From contig NC_011989.1 of NCBI RefSeq assembly GCF_000016285.1, forward strand, positions 1,429,001-1,493,000: a DNA stretch of 64,000 bases, in the 5' to 3' direction. Position numbers and translations under genes: made by a program. This DNA is from Allorhizobium ampelinum S4 (GTDB lineage Bacteria; Pseudomonadota; Alphaproteobacteria; Rhizobiales; Rhizobiaceae). The notes beneath the pieces were generated by a model. The model made no database searches. It had not been told where the DNA came from and was given only the letters and a program-made list of their open reading frames with translations. This document shows, piece after piece, positions 46,853 to 55,813 of this stretch. Position 1 is the first letter of the stretch; each line of letters starts with the position of its first letter.

Positions 46853-48496
46853 ATGAGCCGTACGGAAGACAAATTGCTGGAACTCAATCAGCCAAGGCCC
46901 TGGTCCGGCGTGAACGCCTTTCGCACCGATCCGCTGGTGGTTGATATTACCAACGGCCTCAGCCGCAACCTGCGCGATGAATATGATACGCTGGGCCGCT
47001 ATGTGACCTCGCATGAGGCGCAGGAACTGGCCCGCATGGCCAACCACAATCCGCCGGAACTGCGCACTCACGGGCCACGCGGCGAGCGGCTGGATGTGGT
47101 GGAGTTTCATCCGGCCTGGCACGCGCTGATGCGCCGTTCCATGGCAACCGGCCTGCATTCCTCCGTCTGGGAAAATTTAGCGGATGCACGCGGCCAGGAC
47201 CACAAGGCCCGCGCCGTGCGATTCTATCTCACCGCCCAGCTTGAATGCGGCCATCTCTGCCCGCTGACCATGACCAGCGCCTCGGTCGCCGCCCTGATGG
47301 GCTCGCCCCGAGTGCAGAAGGAATGGGCGCCGAAGATTCTCTCGCGCAAATATGACAGTTCCAACCGCCCCGCCATGCAGAAATCGGCCATTACCATTGG
47401 CATGGGCATGACGGAGAAACAGGGCGGCACCGATGTGCGCGCCAATATCTCCACCGCCACACGGGTAGGCGAGGGGATCTACCGGCTCTCCGGCCACAAA
47501 TGGTTCATGTCGGCACCGATGAGCGATGGGTTCGTTATGCTGGCGCAGATGCCGGAGGGTGTTGGTTGTTTCCTGGTGCCGCGCCTGTTGGAAGACGGTT
47601 CGGCCAATGGTTTGCAGTTCCAGCGGCTGAAGGACAAGATCGGCAATCGCTCCAATGCCTCCTCCGAGGTCGAATTTACCGATGCCTTCGGCTTTTTGCT
47701 GGGCGAGCAGGGCGGCGGCATCCGCACCATCCTGGAAATGGTAACCCTGACCCGGCTCGATTGCGCACTTGCGTCCGCTGGCATCATGCGCGCTTCGATG
47801 GCCGAGGCTGTCCACCATGTGCGGGGCCGCTCGGTGTTCGGCAAGAAGTTGGTGGACCAGCCGATCATGACCCGCGTTCTGGCCGATATGGCGCTGGATG
47901 TGGCGGCGGCCACGGCGCTGTCCTTCCGGCTGGCCGAGGCTTTCGACCGTGCTCGTGACAATCCCGCCGATGCGGCTTACGCACGGGTGATGACGCCGGT
48001 GGTGAAATACTGGGTCTGCAAAATGGCGCCGCCGCTGATCTATGAAGCGATGGAATGCATCGGCGGCAGCGGCTATGTGGAAGAACGCGCCATTGCCCGC
48101 CATTACCGCGAGGCCCCTGTTAACGCCATCTGGGAAGGCTCCGGCAATGTCATGGCGCTGGACGTGCTGCGCGTGCTGGCCCGTGGCAAGGATCTGTTCG
48201 AAATGGTGTTTGCCGAGCTGGAACGCGATCTCGGCCCGTCAGGCCGCAAGACCGTCGAAGTGCTGCGCGCCGCCATGGCGCTCTGCGAACGCGACGAGGG
48301 TGCGGCCCGCCTGCTGGTCGAGCAAATGGCACTGGCCGCCGCCGCCGCCGAGCTTTACCGCATGGGGGCGGGCAAGATCGCCGATGCCTTTCTTGAGACA
48401 CGCCTGACAGGCGGCTGGCGAAATACCTACGGCGTGCTGGATGCCCGATTCGACAGTCGGTATCTGATTGATTTGCTGTATCCGGCGGTGGATTGA
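46853..48496 (+). CDS. aidB: acyl-CoA dehydrogenase-family protein, AidB-like
   Basis: A 547-residue flavoprotein of the acyl-CoA dehydrogenase superfamily. The match is to AidB, the E. coli alkylation-response protein, rather than to a beta-oxidation enzyme: GMGMTEKQGGTDVRANIS, GHKWFMSAPMSDGFVMLAQ, LKDKIGNRSNASSEVEF and ARVMTPVVKYWVCK are AidB-type blocks, and the ECIGGSGYVEE segment carries the flavin-associated region. AidB binds FAD and DNA and is thought to limit alkylation damage; a metabolic role is also possible. The ATG at 46853 is used since upstream codons in frame lack similarity. No ada gene is nearby. Confidence 0.88.
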   Translation: MSRTEDKLLELNQPRPWSGVNAFRTDPLVVDITNGLSRNLRDEYDTLGRYVTSHEAQELARMANHNPPELRTHGPRGERLDVVEFHPAWHALMRRSMATGLHSSVWENLADARGQDHKARAVRFYLTAQLECGHLCPLTMTSASVAALMGSPRVQKEWAPKILSRKYDSSNRPAMQKSAITIGMGMTEKQGGTDVRANISTATRVGEGIYRLSGHKWFMSAPMSDGFVMLAQMPEGVGCFLVPRLLEDGSANGLQFQRLKDKIGNRSNASSEVEFTDAFGFLLGEQGGGIRTILEMVTLTRLDCALASAGIMRASMAEAVHHVRGRSVFGKKLVDQPIMTRVLADMALDVAAATALSFRLAEAFDRARDNPADAAYARVMTPVVKYWVCKMAPPLIYEAMECIGGSGYVEERAIARHYREAPVNAIWEGSGNVMALDVLRVLARGKDLFEMVFAELERDLGPSGRKTVEVLRAAMALCERDEGAARLLVEQMALAAAAAELYRMGAGKIADAFLETRLTGGWRNTYGVLDARFDSRYLIDLLYPAVD

Positions 48497-48556
48497 GACG
48501 CGGTTCCGGAACGCAGTTTTTAGAAAGCTTGATACGCGCAAGGAGGTGGCGTCATC

Positions 48557-48985
48557 ATGCGGGTGCCCCGTATTGAAATCGTCGAGGATAACGTGACTTC
48601 GCAGCAGAAGGCGTCAATTCTCGATGCTTTGCTGACCTACAATAATGCGATGGCTCAGCACGCTTTCTATGTCGAATTCGCGATTCTTTTGCGGGACCCG
48701 GAGAGTGGTAATGTTATCGGCGGTTTATATGGTCTGACGGATCATGGATGGAGTTTTGTAAAGCTTCTTGTTGTGCCTGAAGCCTATCGGGGATTGGGTC
48801 TTGGCCGACGCCTGATGGAGGAAGCAGAGGCGATTGCCCGCCGACACGAAAGTGAAGGGATCTGGCTGGAGACCTTCGATTTTCAGGCCCGTCCGTTTTA
48901 TGAAAAGCTAGGATTTCAGCTGTTCGGCGAGCTTGAGGCAGGCGAAAAAGCCCATGGACAATATTTTCTGAAAAAGCGCTTTTGA
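48557..48985 (+). CDS. GNAT-family N-acetyltransferase
   Basis: A 142-residue protein with the GNAT fold. Motif A for acetyl-CoA binding is LLVVPEAYRGLGLGRRLMEEAE (about 72-93), and the C-terminal FYEKLGFQLFGELE is the usual Y-x-x-x-GF block. A strong AGGAGGTGG lies eight bases before the ATG. It is 60 bases after aidB in the same direction and may be co-transcribed. Substrate unknown. Confidence 0.9.
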   Translation: MRVPRIEIVEDNVTSQQKASILDALLTYNNAMAQHAFYVEFAILLRDPESGNVIGGLYGLTDHGWSFVKLLVVPEAYRGLGLGRRLMEEAEAIARRHESEGIWLETFDFQARPFYEKLGFQLFGELEAGEKAHGQYFLKKRF

Positions 48986-49118
48986 GATTGGATTTCCGTC
49001 CGCAATAAATCTATCCACAGCCCCATCCCCCCAAAATTAACCTTAATAAAAGGTTTACGTTGTGCGGCATTCATTAACCGTTAACTCTGCTGGTGAATGC
49101 AACCAATAGGGGCGGGTA

Positions 49119-49319
49119 ATGATGACTGGCCTTCGGAAATATGTGGCACTGGGCGTCATGATGGCGTTTTTTGCCGTTTTGGCATTGGATATTGCGGTGC
49201 CAGCATTGGTGCTGTGCACCATGGCGGCGATCAATTGGCTGGTGCTGAAGGCACCGGATGATCTTTTTGCCCATCTCCTGCCGCGTCAATCTCTATCCGC
49301 CAAGGGGAGGCTGGCATGA
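49119..49319 (+). CDS. small membrane protein, partner of the DUF6105-like gene
   Basis: A 66-residue protein with one long or two short hydrophobic helices (YVALGVMMAFFAVLALDIAV and ALVLCTMAAINWLVL) and a polar C-terminus. The start is the ATG at 49119 or the next one three bases later, after GGGGCGGG. Its stop overlaps the next start (ATGA), so the two are co-translated. No family recognised. The upstream gap holds AACCTT/AAGGTT (49039-49055) and TTAACCGTTAAC-like sequence. Confidence 0.7.
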   Translation: MMTGLRKYVALGVMMAFFAVLALDIAVPALVLCTMAAINWLVLKAPDDLFAHLLPRQSLSAKGRLA

Positions 49320-49636
49320 AATATCTGCTGATCTTCTGGGCCGGGCCAATCCTGCTTTTGGGAAGCTGGTATTATCTTTCGCTCAACGACATGAGCTTCG
49401 GCTTTTTCATGCTGACCCGCCAGACCCATGATCTGGTCTTTACCATCTATGGCAATGTTCTAGGCATCGCGCCGGAAAGCATTCCGCCGCTGGTCATGCG
49501 TGCCATCGTTATCGATAGCACTGTGCTATTCAGCCTGGTGGCCTTTCGCCGCCGCAAGCAAATTGCTGCCTGGTGGAAAGCAAGGCAGCTTCAGAGCGTG
49601 GATGCAAGGCCAGACAGCCTGTCCAGCGCCCCTTGA
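49316..49636 (+). CDS. membrane protein, DUF6105-like
   Basis: A 106-residue protein with an N-terminal membrane helix ([20 protein letters not shown]) and a second hydrophobic stretch ([19 protein letters not shown]) ahead of a basic [14 protein letters not shown] segment. It resembles a small rhizobial family I recall as DUF6105. It overlaps the previous gene by four bases and its 3' end overlaps the 3' end of ruvX on the other strand by 46 bases. Function unknown. Confidence 0.75.
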
Positions 49637-50067
49637 AGAATGAAGCTGGCGGCTGCCGAATCAATCCGTTCGGCGCGCTTGGCTCGCGATACGTCCATTT
49701 CCAGCAGCGCGCGCGTTGCCGCAACCGTCGATAGCCGCTCATCCCAGTAGACGAAGGGAATGTCGGTTTTTTCGGCCATGGCGCGCACAAAGGCGCGGGT
49801 GGCCTGAACACGCGGCCCGGAAGAGCCATCCATGTTGATCGGCAGGCCAATGACGAAGGCGGCGACTTTTTCCTTGGCGGCAAAGGCCAGCAAAACCTCG
49901 GCGTCTTTGGTAAATTTCGTCCGCTTGATCACCGTGCGCGGCGAAGCGAACCGGCGTCCGAGATCCGACATGGCAAGACCGATGGTCTTGGTGCCGAGAT
50001 CAAGCCCCGCCACGGCCTGACCCGGTTGCAGGCTTTGCGCCAGTTCTTCGATTTCCAGGGTCGCCAT
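49591..50067 (-). CDS. ruvX: Holliday junction resolvase-like protein RuvX/YqgF
   Basis: A 158-residue RNase H-like nuclease of the YqgF family. It has [15 protein letters not shown] with the first acidic residue, [31 protein letters not shown] and [15 protein letters not shown] with the last ones. In E. coli YqgF takes part in 16S rRNA 5' maturation; Holliday resolution is proposed from fold. The C-terminal coding end overlaps the convergent DUF6105-like gene. Confidence 0.95.
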
Positions 50068-50211
50068 AACTGTTTCTCAAAATGTGAATAGTGTGTTCAT
50101 GCCAAACTGTGTGGATACGGGGGTATCCTCGCCGTTTGGTCTTTTCTTGCGCTGCTTATGCCATATGTCTTGGCGGGCAAACCATTTTCATTCATCCATA
50201 GAGGATATTCC

Positions 50212-50916
50212 ATGAAACTCACCTGGCTCGGCCATTCGGCTTTTCGTCTCGAAACCGCCAAGGCCACCATTCTGATCGACCCGTTCCTGACCCACAATGC
50301 CAGCTTTTCCGGGCTGGATAGGAAGGATATGACCAAGGGCGTCACGCATATTCTGCTGACCCACGGTCATGGCGACCATGTCGGCGATACGGTGGCGATT
50401 GCCAAGGATACCGGTGCAACCGTGCTGGCCAATGCCGATCTCGCCGCCTGGCTTGGTGCCAAGGGTGTGTCCAAAATCGAGATGGGCAATACAGGCGGCA
50501 CGATCGATCTGGGCGGCTTTACTGCGACCTTTACCAATGCGCTGCATTCCTCCGCACAGATCACCGAGGATGGCGTGTCGCATGCGCTCGGCAATGCCAA
50601 TGGGTTGATGCTGCATTTCCAGGATGAGGCATCCCTGCTGCATATGGGCGATACCGATATTTTCTCGGATATGGCGCTGATCAACGAATTGCATCAGCCC
50701 GATATTGGTATCGTGCCGATTGGTGACCGTTTCACCATGGGCGGTGCGGTTGCAGCACTTGCCTGCCAACGATTCTTCAACTTCAAGACCGCTATCCCCG
50801 CCCATTACGGCACCTTCCCGATCATCGACCAGACCCCGGAAAAATTCGTGGGCGGCATGGAAGGCTCGAAAACCGAGGTCAAGGCACCCAAGCCGGGCGA
50901 AACGCTGTCGCTGTGA
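50212..50916 (+). CDS. UPF0173 metal-dependent hydrolase
   Basis: A 234-residue metallo-beta-lactamase-fold protein of the UPF0173 (YtkL) family. The metal motif is H51-G-H53-G-D55-H56, with further ligands in HMGDTDIF and the late PAHYGTFP. The substrate is unknown. The ATG at 50212 follows GAGGATATTCC; the in-frame ATG at 50158 would add 18 residues without family support. It stands alone between ruvX (divergent) and gatC. Confidence 0.93.
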   Translation: MKLTWLGHSAFRLETAKATILIDPFLTHNASFSGLDRKDMTKGVTHILLTHGHGDHVGDTVAIAKDTGATVLANADLAAWLGAKGVSKIEMGNTGGTIDLGGFTATFTNALHSSAQITEDGVSHALGNANGLMLHFQDEASLLHMGDTDIFSDMALINELHQPDIGIVPIGDRFTMGGAVAALACQRFFNFKTAIPAHYGTFPIIDQTPEKFVGGMEGSKTEVKAPKPGETLSL

Positions 50917-50940
50917 AATGATGCCTTGCTGAAATCGTTG

Positions 50941-51003
50941 TTTTCGCCCCTGGGTCATTCTCTCTAGGGGCGAAAATGCGAGGCCAGGGGTGAAAATTCG
51001 AGG
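50941..51003. repeat. hairpin overlapping an imperfect tandem repeat before gatC
   Basis: TTTTCGCCCCT (50941-50951) and AGGGGCGAAAA (50966-50976) are perfect reverse complements with a 14-base loop; this could terminate transcription of the hydrolase gene although no extra U-tract follows. The right arm is part of an 18-base unit (50966-50983) repeated with two mismatches at 50986-51003. Confidence 0.6.
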
Positions 51004-51079
51004 GTGGTAAAAGCCTGCCCGTTGCGCGGGCGCGGTTCGGCGATTATAGCGGGTCTGATAATCGATCTGGAGAATGCCG

Positions 51080-51367
51080 ATGTCCGTTGATCTCGCCACC
51101 GTCAAGCGTGTTGCCAAGCTTGCCCGTATTGCTCTGCCCGAAGACGAGGCCGAGCGGGTCATGGGGGAGTTGAATGGCATTCTTGGCTTTGTCGAACAAT
51201 TGTCGGAAGTGAATGTCGATGGCGTCGAACCGATGACGTCGGTCATGCCAATGGCTATGCGCAAGCGCAAGGACGCCGTCACCGATGGTGGTAAGGCCGA
51301 TGACATCGTTGCCAATGCGCCGGAAACCGACCGCCATTTCTTCCTGGTGCCCAAGGTTGTCGAATAA
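51080..51367 (+). CDS. gatC: Asp-tRNA(Asn)/Glu-tRNA(Gln) amidotransferase subunit C
   Basis: A 95-residue small subunit that stabilises GatA in the GatCAB amidotransferase, which converts mischarged Glu-tRNA(Gln) and/or Asp-tRNA(Asn). The sequence shows [20 protein letters not shown] and the EPMTSVMPM block typical of GatC. The second ATG (51080) is preferred because GGAG lies eight bases before it. gatA follows after 71 bases, whereas gatB is 5.5 kb away. Confidence 0.95.
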   Translation: MSVDLATVKRVAKLARIALPEDEAERVMGELNGILGFVEQLSEVNVDGVEPMTSVMPMAMRKRKDAVTDGGKADDIVANAPETDRHFFLVPKVVE

Positions 51368-51438
51368 GCTGGTCCGGTTATCCACCGTTCCATCGACGCC
51401 CTCGACGCCGCCGCGCCAACTATAAAGTGACCGTATTC

Positions 51439-52920
51439 ATGAGCGAACTCACCAGCCTCACCATTGCCGAAGCCCGCGAAAAGCTGGTTTCCAAGGATAT
51501 CACCGCCGTCGAACTGACCGATGCCTATCTGGGCGCCATCGAGGCTGCCAATGGCGCCATCAATGCCTATGTGACGGTGACGCCGGAGATTGCCCGCGAT
51601 ATGGCCAAGGCCTCGGATGCGCGGCTGGCCACCGGCAAGGCTGGCGCGCTGGAGGGCATTCCGCTTGGCGTCAAGGACCTGTTCGCCACCCGCGACGTCC
51701 ATACCCAGGCCTGCTCGAACATTCTCGACGGCTTCAAGCCGAAATACGAATCGACCGTTACCCAGAACCTCTGGAACGAGGGCGCGGTGATGTTGGGCAA
51801 GCTGAACATGGACGAATTCGCCATGGGTTCGTCCAACGAAAACTCCTTCTATGGTCCGGTGGTCAATCCATGGCGTGCCACGGGATCTGAGGAAAAGCTG
51901 GTGCCGGGCGGCTCATCCGGCGGTTCGGCGGCGGCTGTGGCTGCACGGCTTTGCGCGGGTGCCACTGCTTCCGATACCGGCGGCTCCATCCGCCAGCCGG
52001 CAGCTTTCACCGGGACTGTTGGCATCAAGCCCACCTATGGCCGCTGCTCGCGTTGGGGTATTGTTGCTTATGCCTCGTCGCTCGATCAGGCCGGTCCAAT
52101 TGCCCGCGACGTGCGCGATGCCGCCATCCTGCTCAAATCCATGGCCAGCATAGACGAGAAGGACACGACCTCGGTCGATCTGCTCGCTCCAAACTATGAG
52201 GCGGCCATCGGCCAGTCCGTCAAGGGCATGAAGATCGGCATTCCCCGGGAGTACCGCGTCGATGGCATGCCTGAGGAAATCGAGGCCCTCTGGCAGAAGG
52301 GCATGGCCTGGCTGAAGGAGGCCGGTGCCGAGATTGTCGATATTTCCCTGCCGCATACCAAATACGCCTTGCCAGCCTATTACATTGTCGCCTCAGCCGA
52401 AGCGTCATCCAACCTCGCCCGCTATGACGGTGTGCGCTATGGCTTGCGTGTTGATGGCAAGGATATTGCCGACATGTATGAAAAGAGCCGCGCGGCGGGC
52501 TTCGGCAAAGAAGTGCAGCGCCGCATCCTGATGGGCACATATGTGCTTTCGGCTGGCTACTACGACGCCTATTACCTGCGTGCCCAGAAAGTCCGCACGC
52601 TGATCAAGCGCGATTTCGAACAGGTGTTTGCTGCTGGCGTCGATGCGATCCTGACGCCGATCACTCCGTCCTCGGCCTTCGCCATTGGCGATAAGGATCT
52701 GGCCGCCGATCCGGTGAAAATGTATCTCAACGACATCTTCTCGGTAACGCTGAACATGGCGGGCCTGCCGGGCCTCTCGGTTCCTGCTGGTCTCGACGCC
52801 AAGGGTCTGCCGCTTGGCCTGCAACTGATCGGCAAGCCCTTCGAGGAAGAAACCCTTTTCAAAACCGCCCATGTCATCGAACAGGCCGCCGGAAAGTTCA
52901 CGCCCGCTCAGTGGTGGTAA
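51439..52920 (+). CDS. gatA: Asp-tRNA(Asn)/Glu-tRNA(Gln) amidotransferase subunit A
   Basis: Amidase-signature subunit, 493 residues, which releases ammonia from glutamine. The catalytic triad is K79 (GVKDLF), cis-Ser S159 ([10 protein letters not shown]) and S183 ([12 protein letters not shown]), at the family spacing. The ATG at 51439 is taken over the GTG at 51427 from the family N-terminus. The ribosome-binding site is weak. A GNAT gene starts at its end, and a second one follows. Confidence 0.97.
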   Translation: MSELTSLTIAEAREKLVSKDITAVELTDAYLGAIEAANGAINAYVTVTPEIARDMAKASDARLATGKAGALEGIPLGVKDLFATRDVHTQACSNILDGFKPKYESTVTQNLWNEGAVMLGKLNMDEFAMGSSNENSFYGPVVNPWRATGSEEKLVPGGSSGGSAAAVAARLCAGATASDTGGSIRQPAAFTGTVGIKPTYGRCSRWGIVAYASSLDQAGPIARDVRDAAILLKSMASIDEKDTTSVDLLAPNYEAAIGQSVKGMKIGIPREYRVDGMPEEIEALWQKGMAWLKEAGAEIVDISLPHTKYALPAYYIVASAEASSNLARYDGVRYGLRVDGKDIADMYEKSRAAGFGKEVQRRILMGTYVLSAGYYDAYYLRAQKVRTLIKRDFEQVFAAGVDAILTPITPSSAFAIGDKDLAADPVKMYLNDIFSVTLNMAGLPGLSVPAGLDAKGLPLGLQLIGKPFEEETLFKTAHVIEQAAGKFTPAQWW

Positions 52921-52924
52921 GCCG

Positions 52925-53404
52925 TTGATCCTGCGGCCGATGATGGAGGTTGACCGGCAGATAGTCGGTCACATCGGCTGGGACAGCTGGCGCTCCACCG
53001 GACCGCTCGACCGTACCATGACCGATCCGGCTGTAGCGCAAAAGGTCAAGGAGGCGTTTTTGCGCTTCCCTTTTGAGCCTGCGCTGGATGTCATTGTCGC
53101 CGAGGTCGAAGGGACGATTGCCGGTTGGGGCGCGCGTGAGGCGGAGCGGGATGTGATTTCCGATATCTGGATCTCGCCTGACCATCAGCGGCGTGGCATT
53201 GGCCGGTCGCTGGTGCTGCACTTTTGCGAGACAATGCGGTGCGAAGGGGTAAAACAGGCCCGAATTTCCACCCACCAGAACAATTTTGCTGCCCAGGCCC
53301 TTTATAAAAGCTGCGGTTTCGAGACAGTCTGGCAGGGTATGGAGCGCGACGCCGTCATGGAGCTGGAAATTCCCAAGGTCCGGCTACGGCGGCGGCTTTA
53401 CTGA
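52925..53404 (+). CDS. GNAT-family N-acetyltransferase
   Basis: About 159 residues with the GNAT fold: ISDIWISPDHQRRGIGRSLVLHFCE is motif A for acetyl-CoA and AQALYKSCGFETVW the C-terminal motif. The probable start is TTG at 52925, four bases after the gatA stop, which gives the usual beginning (L-I-L-R-P); the ATG at 52940 is the alternative. The frame is also open upstream within gatA. Likely co-transcribed with gatCA. Substrate unknown. Confidence 0.85.
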   Translation: MILRPMMEVDRQIVGHIGWDSWRSTGPLDRTMTDPAVAQKVKEAFLRFPFEPALDVIVAEVEGTIAGWGAREAERDVISDIWISPDHQRRGIGRSLVLHFCETMRCEGVKQARISTHQNNFAAQALYKSCGFETVWQGMERDAVMELEIPKVRLRRRLY

Positions 53405-53500
53405 AGCACCTCCTCATCAAAGTGTTCATAAAACCTTAACGCCACTGGCGCTGTTGCATTCCCGGTGATCTACTCGACCGATCATCCATGTGAGGAGCCG

Positions 53501-54019
53501 ATGTCGACGATTCGCAGCGCGCATTCCGACGAAGCAGGGGTTTTGGCCGATATCGGCTTTCGCGCCTGGGAACAGGCGATGATTCCCGTCGGTGAAACGC
53601 GGACGATGGTCGATACTGCCCGCAGCGCATTTACCAATTTCGCCCGCTCGAATCTGATCACCATGTCCGTGGTCGAACATGCAGGTCACCCCGTCGGCTG
53701 GGCGGCGCGCGAAAATCTCGATGACAAGATCTCCGATTTCTGGATCGATCCCGATTACCAGCGGCGCGGCTATAGCAAGGCGCTGCTTGCCTCCATCGAG
53801 GAGGATATCGTTCACTTGGGCTTTGAGGAAGCACATCTCGAAACCCATGCCCGCAACCGTCAGGCCGTCGGTTTTTTTGAACACCACGGCTATAGTGTCC
53901 ACTGGCTGTCGGTGGTCTATAATCCGAAGTTGGACCGGGATGTTGAAACGGTGGGCATGTCGAAGCGTCTCGTTGAAAAACGCAGCTTTACCTATGGCCC
54001 CGGCGGTGGGTTCGAATAG
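53501..54019 (+). CDS. GNAT-family N-acetyltransferase
   Basis: 172 residues with the GNAT fold: TIRSAHSDEAGVLADIGFRAWEQ at the start, acetyl-CoA motif A in ISDFWIDPDYQRRGYSKALLASIEE, and NRQAVGFFEHHGYSVHWLS near the end. The ATG at 53501 has GAGGAG just before it. It shares with the preceding gene the pattern I-S-D-x-W-I-x-P-D-x-Q-R-R-G, suggesting the two are related. It converges on the glycosyltransferase gene with only 12 bases between. Confidence 0.9.
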   Translation: MSTIRSAHSDEAGVLADIGFRAWEQAMIPVGETRTMVDTARSAFTNFARSNLITMSVVEHAGHPVGWAARENLDDKISDFWIDPDYQRRGYSKALLASIEEDIVHLGFEEAHLETHARNRQAVGFFEHHGYSVHWLSVVYNPKLDRDVETVGMSKRLVEKRSFTYGPGGGFE

Positions 54020-54031
54020 GGCGCAATGCGT

Positions 54032-55474
54032 TTATGTCAGCTGGTTGGTCAGGCAACTGGCGGAAATGGCGTAGGCTTTCAGCTTGCGTCCCATGAGATA
54101 TCCGTACTTTGGCGTCAGGTCTGCCACAGGATCGACCACTGCGCCGTGGCAGGTGACATTGGCTCCGGTCACATACAGCACGGTTTCCGTGCCGAGCGCC
54201 GAGGTCAGCGGAAATTCCTGTTCATAATAATTGCGCGGAAAACCACCGGCGGTCCGGGCCTTGATGGCGAAGGGTTCGTCGCGCAGCGTGTGGAAGAGAT
54301 CGGCAAGAATATCGCGGTTATCAGCGACGATGGTCGCGGTGCCGGTCCTCGCGGCCGTCGTAGCAATCGCCCAGCTCAGATCGGTTCGTCCCAGATAACG
54401 CGCCAGCACCGATTGGCCTTTTGGTGTCGTGACGTCCTGAGGAAAAGCCGTCAGCAGCGGAAAGGCGACGGCGATGATGCCATTGATCGCCAGTGAGATT
54501 TTCAGCGCCCGAGGCGAGGACTGGAGCAGATACCAGACCGCCAACATGGTGCCGGCTGCGTAAGCGGTTGCTGCCCAATTGGCATAGGCGCGCGACATCA
54601 AGGCCTGGAAAACGATGGCGAGAATGATCGGCCAAGAGAGGATGAACAGATGTTTTTCGGTCGTGGAGGCGCGGCCCCGCAGCAGCCGGTAAAACACAAT
54701 CAGCAGGGCGGCAAACAGCACCGGTCCGACCACGCCGAACTGACTGCCGAGAAACTCTGCCGCCTTGCCGATCTTGAAGTTCAGCCCATGCCAATCGGCA
54801 TTTTCCGAAGTGTGTTTCAGCGTGGCGCCGCCATGGGTGCTGTTCCACCAGATATTTGGAGCGATAACCGCGACTGCCGCGAAGATGGCAAGCACGGTGT
54901 CTCTGAGCGCGATGCGTGCCTTGGGCAGGGCGATGGCGGCAATGATCGCAGTCGCGGCGAAATACAGCATCGCATATTTCGAGAGAGTTCCGAAGCCGAT
55001 TGCGATGCCCATCAGAACCGCATAGCCAGCCGCGCGTCGCTCGATCAGATGCGAATAACACAGTAGCGTCAGCGCCAGGAAGGGAAACAGGATCGTGTCG
55101 GTGGACATGAAAACCGATGACAGCGCCACGCCCGGCAGGGTCGCATAGCTCAGTCCCGTCCACAGCCCGGCCTTTTCAGAGCCCGTCAGCCGGGCCGTTG
55201 CCGGGATCAGCAGCAGCGCCGTTGCCATATGGAACAGCGGGCTTGCCACACGGATCCAGAAAATATCCTGGCTGCCGCCGATCAGCGTGAACAGATGGAT
55301 CACCCAGGCGATCATCGGTGGCTTGGAATAATAGCCGAAGTCGAGATGGGTGGACCACAGCCAATATTGCGCCTCGTCCACAAACAGGTCTGTACCGTCG
55401 AAATGCAGCATCACGATGCGGTAAAGCGTAATCGCGAGGATGAGGAAGACGCTGGTGCGAAGGGTGATGCGCAT
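54032..55474 (-). CDS. membrane glycosyltransferase of the PMT/ArnT family (GT39/GT83-like)
   Basis: A 480-residue protein with about ten or more membrane helices. The periplasmic loop after helix 1 has the acidic motif DLFVDEAQYWLWS, typical of transferases that use polyprenyl-phosphate sugars, and KPPMIAWVIHLFT follows. In Rhizobium the RgtA-D proteins of this class add galacturonic acid to LPS core and lipid A from dodecaprenyl-phosphate-GalA. The two co-directional genes upstream encode a GT2 synthase and a small LAB_N protein, matching a donor-making pair, so this is probably an LPS-modifying transferase. The sugar is not readable from sequence. Confidence 0.85.
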   Translation of the reverse strand: MRITLRTSVFLILAITLYRIVMLHFDGTDLFVDEAQYWLWSTHLDFGYYSKPPMIAWVIHLFTLIGGSQDIFWIRVASPLFHMATALLLIPATARLTGSEKAGLWTGLSYATLPGVALSSVFMSTDTILFPFLALTLLCYSHLIERRAAGYAVLMGIAIGFGTLSKYAMLYFAATAIIAAIALPKARIALRDTVLAIFAAVAVIAPNIWWNSTHGGATLKHTSENADWHGLNFKIGKAAEFLGSQFGVVGPVLFAALLIVFYRLLRGRASTTEKHLFILSWPIILAIVFQALMSRAYANWAATAYAAGTMLAVWYLLQSSPRALKISLAINGIIAVAFPLLTAFPQDVTTPKGQSVLARYLGRTDLSWAIATTAARTGTATIVADNRDILADLFHTLRDEPFAIKARTAGGFPRNYYEQEFPLTSALGTETVLYVTGANVTCHGAVVDPVADLTPKYGYLMGRKLKAYAISASCLTNQLT

Positions 55475-55489
55475 CTGGGACCGCCGGGT

Positions 55490-55813
55490 TCAGGATTTGG
55501 ATTCGGAGGGCAGATCGGTCTTGCGGCCCTGATGCAGCAGCATCAGGTTGCGGATATAGACGATAATGCCAAGCCCCTGGCCGAGCATGATGATCGGTTC
55601 GCCGCGGTGGATGCCATAGGCCAGCAGCATGATGCCACCGATCACCGAAAACCACCAGAAGGCGGCGGGAATGACCGAGCGTTTCTGTTTTTCCGAGACA
55701 AGCCACTGGATGATGAAGCGCAGCGAAAACATCAGCTGGGCCAGCACGCCCAACCCTAGCCAGATCAGGTCGGCGGTATCGTGGATTTTGAAATAGGCGA
55801 GAAGATCATTCAT
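55490..55813 (-). CDS. lipid A biosynthesis N-terminal (LAB_N) domain membrane protein
   Basis: A 107-residue protein with three membrane helices: ADLIWLGLGVLAQLMFSLRFIIQW, VIPAAFWWFSVIGGIMLLAYGI and PIIMLGQGLGIIVYIRNLMLL. The R-F-I-I-Q-W and Y-x-R-N marks belong to the LAB_N domain otherwise found at the N-terminus of some lipid-A-disaccharide synthases. It overlaps the GT2 gene by eight bases and lies 16 before the GT39-type gene. Small proteins of this kind are reported to act with GT2 enzymes in polyprenyl-phosphate-sugar metabolism. Confidence 0.88.
   Translation of the reverse strand: MNDLLAYFKIHDTADLIWLGLGVLAQLMFSLRFIIQWLVSEKQKRSVIPAAFWWFSVIGGIMLLAYGIHRGEPIIMLGQGLGIIVYIRNLMLLHQGRKTDLPSESKS

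Noticed and set aside
49030..49085. TTAA-rich sequence as a CtrA binding site
   Set aside because: TTAA pairs occur with 2- and 3-base spacing, not the TTAA-N7-TTAA of CtrA.
50188..51702. 504-codon minus-strand frame opposite the UPF0173 gene, gatC and gatA start
   Set aside because: Covers three well-supported plus-strand genes and their gaps; composition typical of antisense frames.
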